Below are positions 61,374-64,000 of a stretch of 64,000 bases of DNA, one piece after another; positions within the stretch are counted from its first letter, which is position 1, and every line of letters starts with the position of its first letter. Source of the DNA: Chelonobacter oris (GTDB lineage: Bacteria > Pseudomonadota > Gammaproteobacteria > Enterobacterales > Pasteurellaceae); NCBI RefSeq assembly GCF_000772535.1, contig NZ_JSUM01000006.1, forward strand, positions 124,001-188,000, read 5' to 3'. Made by a program: the position numbers and the translations under genes. The notes beneath the pieces were generated by a model. The model worked only from the letters and a program-made list of their open reading frames with translations. It was not told the DNA's origin and made no database searches.

Positions 61374-62657
61374 ATGACTGTCGTCTTTCTGTTTATTTGC
61401 CTATTCGCCTTAATGCTGATCGGCGTTCCCGTTGCGGTCGCACTCGGCTTATCCGGCTCCTTGATTATCATCTTTTTCAGTCAGGATTCCATCAGCTCGG
61501 TGGCGATCAAGCTGTTTGAAACATCGGAACATTACACCCTGCTGGCCATTCCGTTTTTCCTTCTGGCAGGGGCGTTTATGACGACCGGCGGCGTAGCCCG
61601 CCGACTGATAGACTTTGCCAATGCGACCGTCGGTCATATCCGCGGCGGTTTGGCGATTGCCTCAGTGATGGCGTGTATGTTGTTTGCCGCACTTTCCGGC
61701 TCCAGCCCGGCGACGGTTGCTGCGGTCGGTTCGATTGCCATCGCCGGCATGGTACGATCCGGCTATCCGATTGAATTCGGTACTGGTATTATCTGCAATG
61801 CCGGCACGTTAGGCATTCTGATTCCGCCGTCAATCGTGATGGTGGTATATGCCGCCGCCACCGAATCGTCAGTCGGCCGCCTGTTCATGGCGGGCGTTGT
61901 GCCCGGTTTGCTCTTGGGCGGAGCGTTAATGCTGGCAATTTATATTATCGCCCGTCTGAAAAATCTGCCGGCACTGCCGCGCGCTTCCGTCAAAGAGTGG
62001 TTCAGTGCCGCCCGCAAGGCGCTGTGGGGATTAATCCTGATGGTCATCATTCTCGGCGGTATCTACAGCGGCGCCTTTACCCCGACCGAAGCCGCTGCCG
62101 TCGCTGCGATATATTCTTTCTTCGTTGCGGTATTCGTCTACAAAGACATCAAACTGAAAGCGTGTCCGAAAGTCTTGCTGGAAGCCGGCAAACTCAGCAT
62201 TATGCTGATGTTTATTATTGCCAATGCCATGTTGTTCGCCCATGTTTTAACCACCGAACAAATTCCGCAGCAACTCACGGCATTGGTCGCCGAAATGAAT
62301 TTGCAGCCGTGGCAATTCCTGATTGTGGTCAATATCGTATTATTGATTGCCGGTGCATTTATGGAGCCTTCCGCCATTATTCTGATTTTAGTCCCGATTC
62401 TGTTTCCGATCGCCATGCAGTTAGGCATTGATCCGATTCATTTGGGGATTATTATGGTGGTCAATATGGAAATCGGCATGATTACTCCGCCGGTCGGGCT
62501 CAATCTGTTCGTCTCTTCGGCCATTACCAATCTCAGCCTGCCGCAAGTGATTCGGGCGGCAACGCCTTGGCTGTTGCTGATGTTGGGTTTCCTGATTGCC
62601 ATCACCTATATTCCGGCCATTTCACTGTCGCTGCCGAACTGGATCGGTGCAATGTAG
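61374..62657 (+). CDS. dctM: TRAP transporter large permease DctM
   Basis: 427 residues, about 12 membrane helices: start IFLFICLFALMLIGVPVAVALGLSG-like, GSSPATVAAVGSIAI, and GAFTPTEAAAVAAIY in the second half. Imports dicarboxylates using the Na+ gradient. Separate dctQ and dctM genes here, unlike the fused siaQM of H. influenzae. AAGGAG precedes the ATG. Confidence 0.9.
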   Translation: MTVVFLFICLFALMLIGVPVAVALGLSGSLIIIFFSQDSISSVAIKLFETSEHYTLLAIPFFLLAGAFMTTGGVARRLIDFANATVGHIRGGLAIASVMACMLFAALSGSSPATVAAVGSIAIAGMVRSGYPIEFGTGIICNAGTLGILIPPSIVMVVYAAATESSVGRLFMAGVVPGLLLGGALMLAIYIIARLKNLPALPRASVKEWFSAARKALWGLILMVIILGGIYSGAFTPTEAAAVAAIYSFFVAVFVYKDIKLKACPKVLLEAGKLSIMLMFIIANAMLFAHVLTTEQIPQQLTALVAEMNLQPWQFLIVVNIVLLIAGAFMEPSAIILILVPILFPIAMQLGIDPIHLGIIMVVNMEIGMITPPVGLNLFVSSAITNLSLPQVIRAATPWLLLMLGFLIAITYIPAISLSLPNWIGAM

Positions 62658-62665
62658 TTGCCCAT

Positions 62666-62699
62666 ACCGCACTTTACGCCGTTACGGTTAAAGTGCGGT
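62666..62699. terminator. Uptake-signal inverted pair after dctM
   Basis: ACCGCACTTTA, 12-base loop, TAAAGTGCGGT; between the convergent dctM and asmA-like genes, so it probably terminates both. Confidence 0.65.
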
Positions 62700-62717
62700 T
62701 TAACCGGGTTTTGCGCG

Positions 62718-64000
62718 CTAATTTTTTTCTTTCAATTTCTCTCTGAGCAGCTGCTTCAGTTGGTTGCTCAATTTTTTATCTACGTTGATTCGATACTGCG
62801 GTGAACGGCACGGGCCGAATAAACTGACCGGAAGCTGATATTGTGCATATCCTTCCATTGTCGGTAACAAACGTAATTCTAAACGGCACGTGAAATCGGT
62901 TAATGCCATTTCCCCTTTGCCGTTTAAATTCAAATCATCTCCGAATGCTTGGATACGCTTCAATTTGACGGTTTGGCGATTCCAGTCCAGCGCCACATTC
63001 ACTTGGTTAAACGGCGTAACCGCACGATCGGCATATTGCGCCGCACCTTGCCGAATCGGATAATACTGGCTGATCATCTCAAGCAGATTCAAGCCGTTAA
63101 GTGCGGTATCCATCACCTTTAACTGCAATGTTCCCTCACTTAAAACGCCTTGTTCAAATACCGCCTTGCCGTCAAAATCCGTCTTGCCGTCAAGCAATAC
63201 CGGCAGCTGTAAAAATGTCAATAACGGTGCCAACAACACGTTTTTTCCACTCAGGGTTAAATGTTGTTTTTGCGGTTCCGAAAGCGACGTGATCGATAAA
63301 CGCCCGCCCGCCTGATCAAGCTGCAAGTACAAGCGCGGCGTCCCCGCTTCCGCCGAGATAACAATATGTGCAATCGCATCGCTTATCATTAGCCGATTTA
63401 ACTGCGCCTGCCGTGCCGCCACTTGCCAAAGCGCCTGCTGCCGTGAAAAAGAGAGCATGTCCGCCTTGAAATCCAACGTGCGGTTATTCAAAAAATAATC
63501 CGCCGCCATCTCCGCATGAAACACTGGATTGTGCAATTCAATCCCATTGGCAAAACGCCGCACTGCACCACTGAATTGCAGCTTATCACGATTGATCGTC
63601 TCGGCTACCATTGCCAGCGTTGCGGCGTGATAAACGGAATCAATATCCGTCAGTTCAAGATCGATCTTATCCAGTATCGTCTGCTTTTCGTCACTGACAA
63701 CCCCGCCGACAAGCGCCGCCCGTTTAATGCTCGGCGAAAACCCGAGTAAAGCGAACCAGCCGAAGCGTAATGTCGCCCGTTCTGCCGAAACGCTCCAGTC
63801 ACCATAGTGATATTGCGGCTGCGATAAGATTAAAGTCGGAATAGGAAAATAGGCCAGTTCAGCCTGTCGAAACTGGACATTCGGAATGTGCTGCAAAGAT
63901 TCGGTGAGTGTACGTTCCAGGCGTGCGCTTTGGGAGTACAGCAGAAAACCCAGCGCGGCTGCTCCGACAACCACAGAATACAACACGCGCTTTTTCCACA
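62718..64000 (-). CDS. AsmA-family protein, start lies at the right edge
   Basis: At least 427 codons; the frame continues to the last base. One N-terminal membrane helix (VLYSVVVGAAALGFLLYS) is followed by a long periplasmic beta-rich repeat region, as in AsmA family members that act in outer membrane and lipid maintenance. A GTG at 63986 could start it, but the codons before it, reading WKKR, follow a TG at the very end, so the true start is probably an ATG whose A is base 64001. C-terminal LFGPCRSPQYRINVDKKLSNQLKQLL fits the family end. Confidence 0.75.
   Translation of the reverse strand, partial: WKKRVLYSVVVGAAALGFLLYSQSARLERTLTESLQHIPNVQFRQAELAYFPIPTLILSQPQYHYGDWSVSAERATLRFGWFALLGFSPSIKRAALVGGVVSDEKQTILDKIDLELTDIDSVYHAATLAMVAETINRDKLQFSGAVRRFANGIELHNPVFHAEMAADYFLNNRTLDFKADMLSFSRQQALWQVAARQAQLNRLMISDAIAHIVISAEAGTPRLYLQLDQAGGRLSITSLSEPQKQHLTLSGKNVLLAPLLTFLQLPVLLDGKTDFDGKAVFEQGVLSEGTLQLKVMDTALNGLNLLEMISQYYPIRQGAAQYADRAVTPFNQVNVALDWNRQTVKLKRIQAFGDDLNLNGKGEMALTDFTCRLELRLLPTMEGYAQYQLPVSLFGPCRSPQYRINVDKKLSNQLKQLLREKLKEKN

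Overview
The window looks like a chromosome segment of a Pasteurellaceae bacterium of the Haemophilus/Aggregatibacter/Pasteurella type. The strongest evidence is several dozen copies of the Haemophilus-type DNA uptake signal (AAGTGCGGT and its complement), both inside genes and as inverted pairs that form terminators. Gene orders familiar from this family and from enterobacteria support this: cnoX-trxB-cydD-cydC, folP-glmM, thrABC next to yggS, rpsU-dnaG-rpoD opposite tsaD, and aspA-fxsA-groES-groEL. I cannot name the species. Almost everything is intact housekeeping DNA. I see no phage, insertion sequence, CRISPR array or rRNA operon.

Layout. 1-13.6 kb, nearly all minus strand: the start of a TyrR-like regulator, the cysteine/glutathione exporter CydDC, thioredoxin reductase, a CnoX-type holdase, cytochrome b562, GlmM, FolP, an SDR protein, a methyltransferase and a FadI/FadJ pair whose thiolase and hydratase active sites look altered. 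13.7-20.2 kb: smpB, then the threonine operon with a complete leader peptide and attenuator, a relic of a HigA-type antitoxin, and yggS. 20.3-25.4 kb: putP, a nicotinate salvage pair (pncB-nadE), and a scar made of two fused gene fragments that resemble an aryl-polyene-type adenylate ligase and MMPL exporter. 25.5-26.1 kb: a five-gene tRNA operon (Met-Leu-Gln-Gln-Leu). 26.2-31.2 kb: the N-acetylglucosamine regulon (nagB-nagA-nagC divergent from a nagE-type PTS permease).

31.3-37.9 kb: a lipoprotein, a CAU-anticodon tRNA, rpoD-dnaG-rpsU, tsaD and an HdeD-type membrane protein. 37.9-44.0 kb: a glycerophosphodiesterase divergent from a four-gene PotABCD-like ABC importer. Their shared intergenic region carries a PhoB box at the correct distance from a -10 and a good CRP site, the control pattern of E. 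coli ugp; a ROK regulator follows. 44.0-51.2 kb: plsY, folB, an EamA transporter, yigB, aspA, fxsA and the heat-shock groESL operon with a clear sigma-32 promoter. 51.2-55.3 kb: an SLC13/RCK anion permease, a UmuD-like S24 protein without the Ser/Lys dyad behind two identical LexA boxes, and sstT. 55.4-64 kb: a ModF-like ATPase, a stomatin/NfeD pair, a quinone-reductase-like flavoprotein, an EmrR-like regulator, a three-gene TRAP transporter (DctPQM) and an AsmA-family protein running off the right edge.

The most interesting points are the altered catalytic residues of FadI and FadJ, the SOS-controlled UmuD-like pseudoprotease, the PhoB/CRP-controlled importer with its phosphodiesterase, and the pncB-nadE pair, which suggests nicotinate-based NAD salvage in a family known for V-factor dependence.
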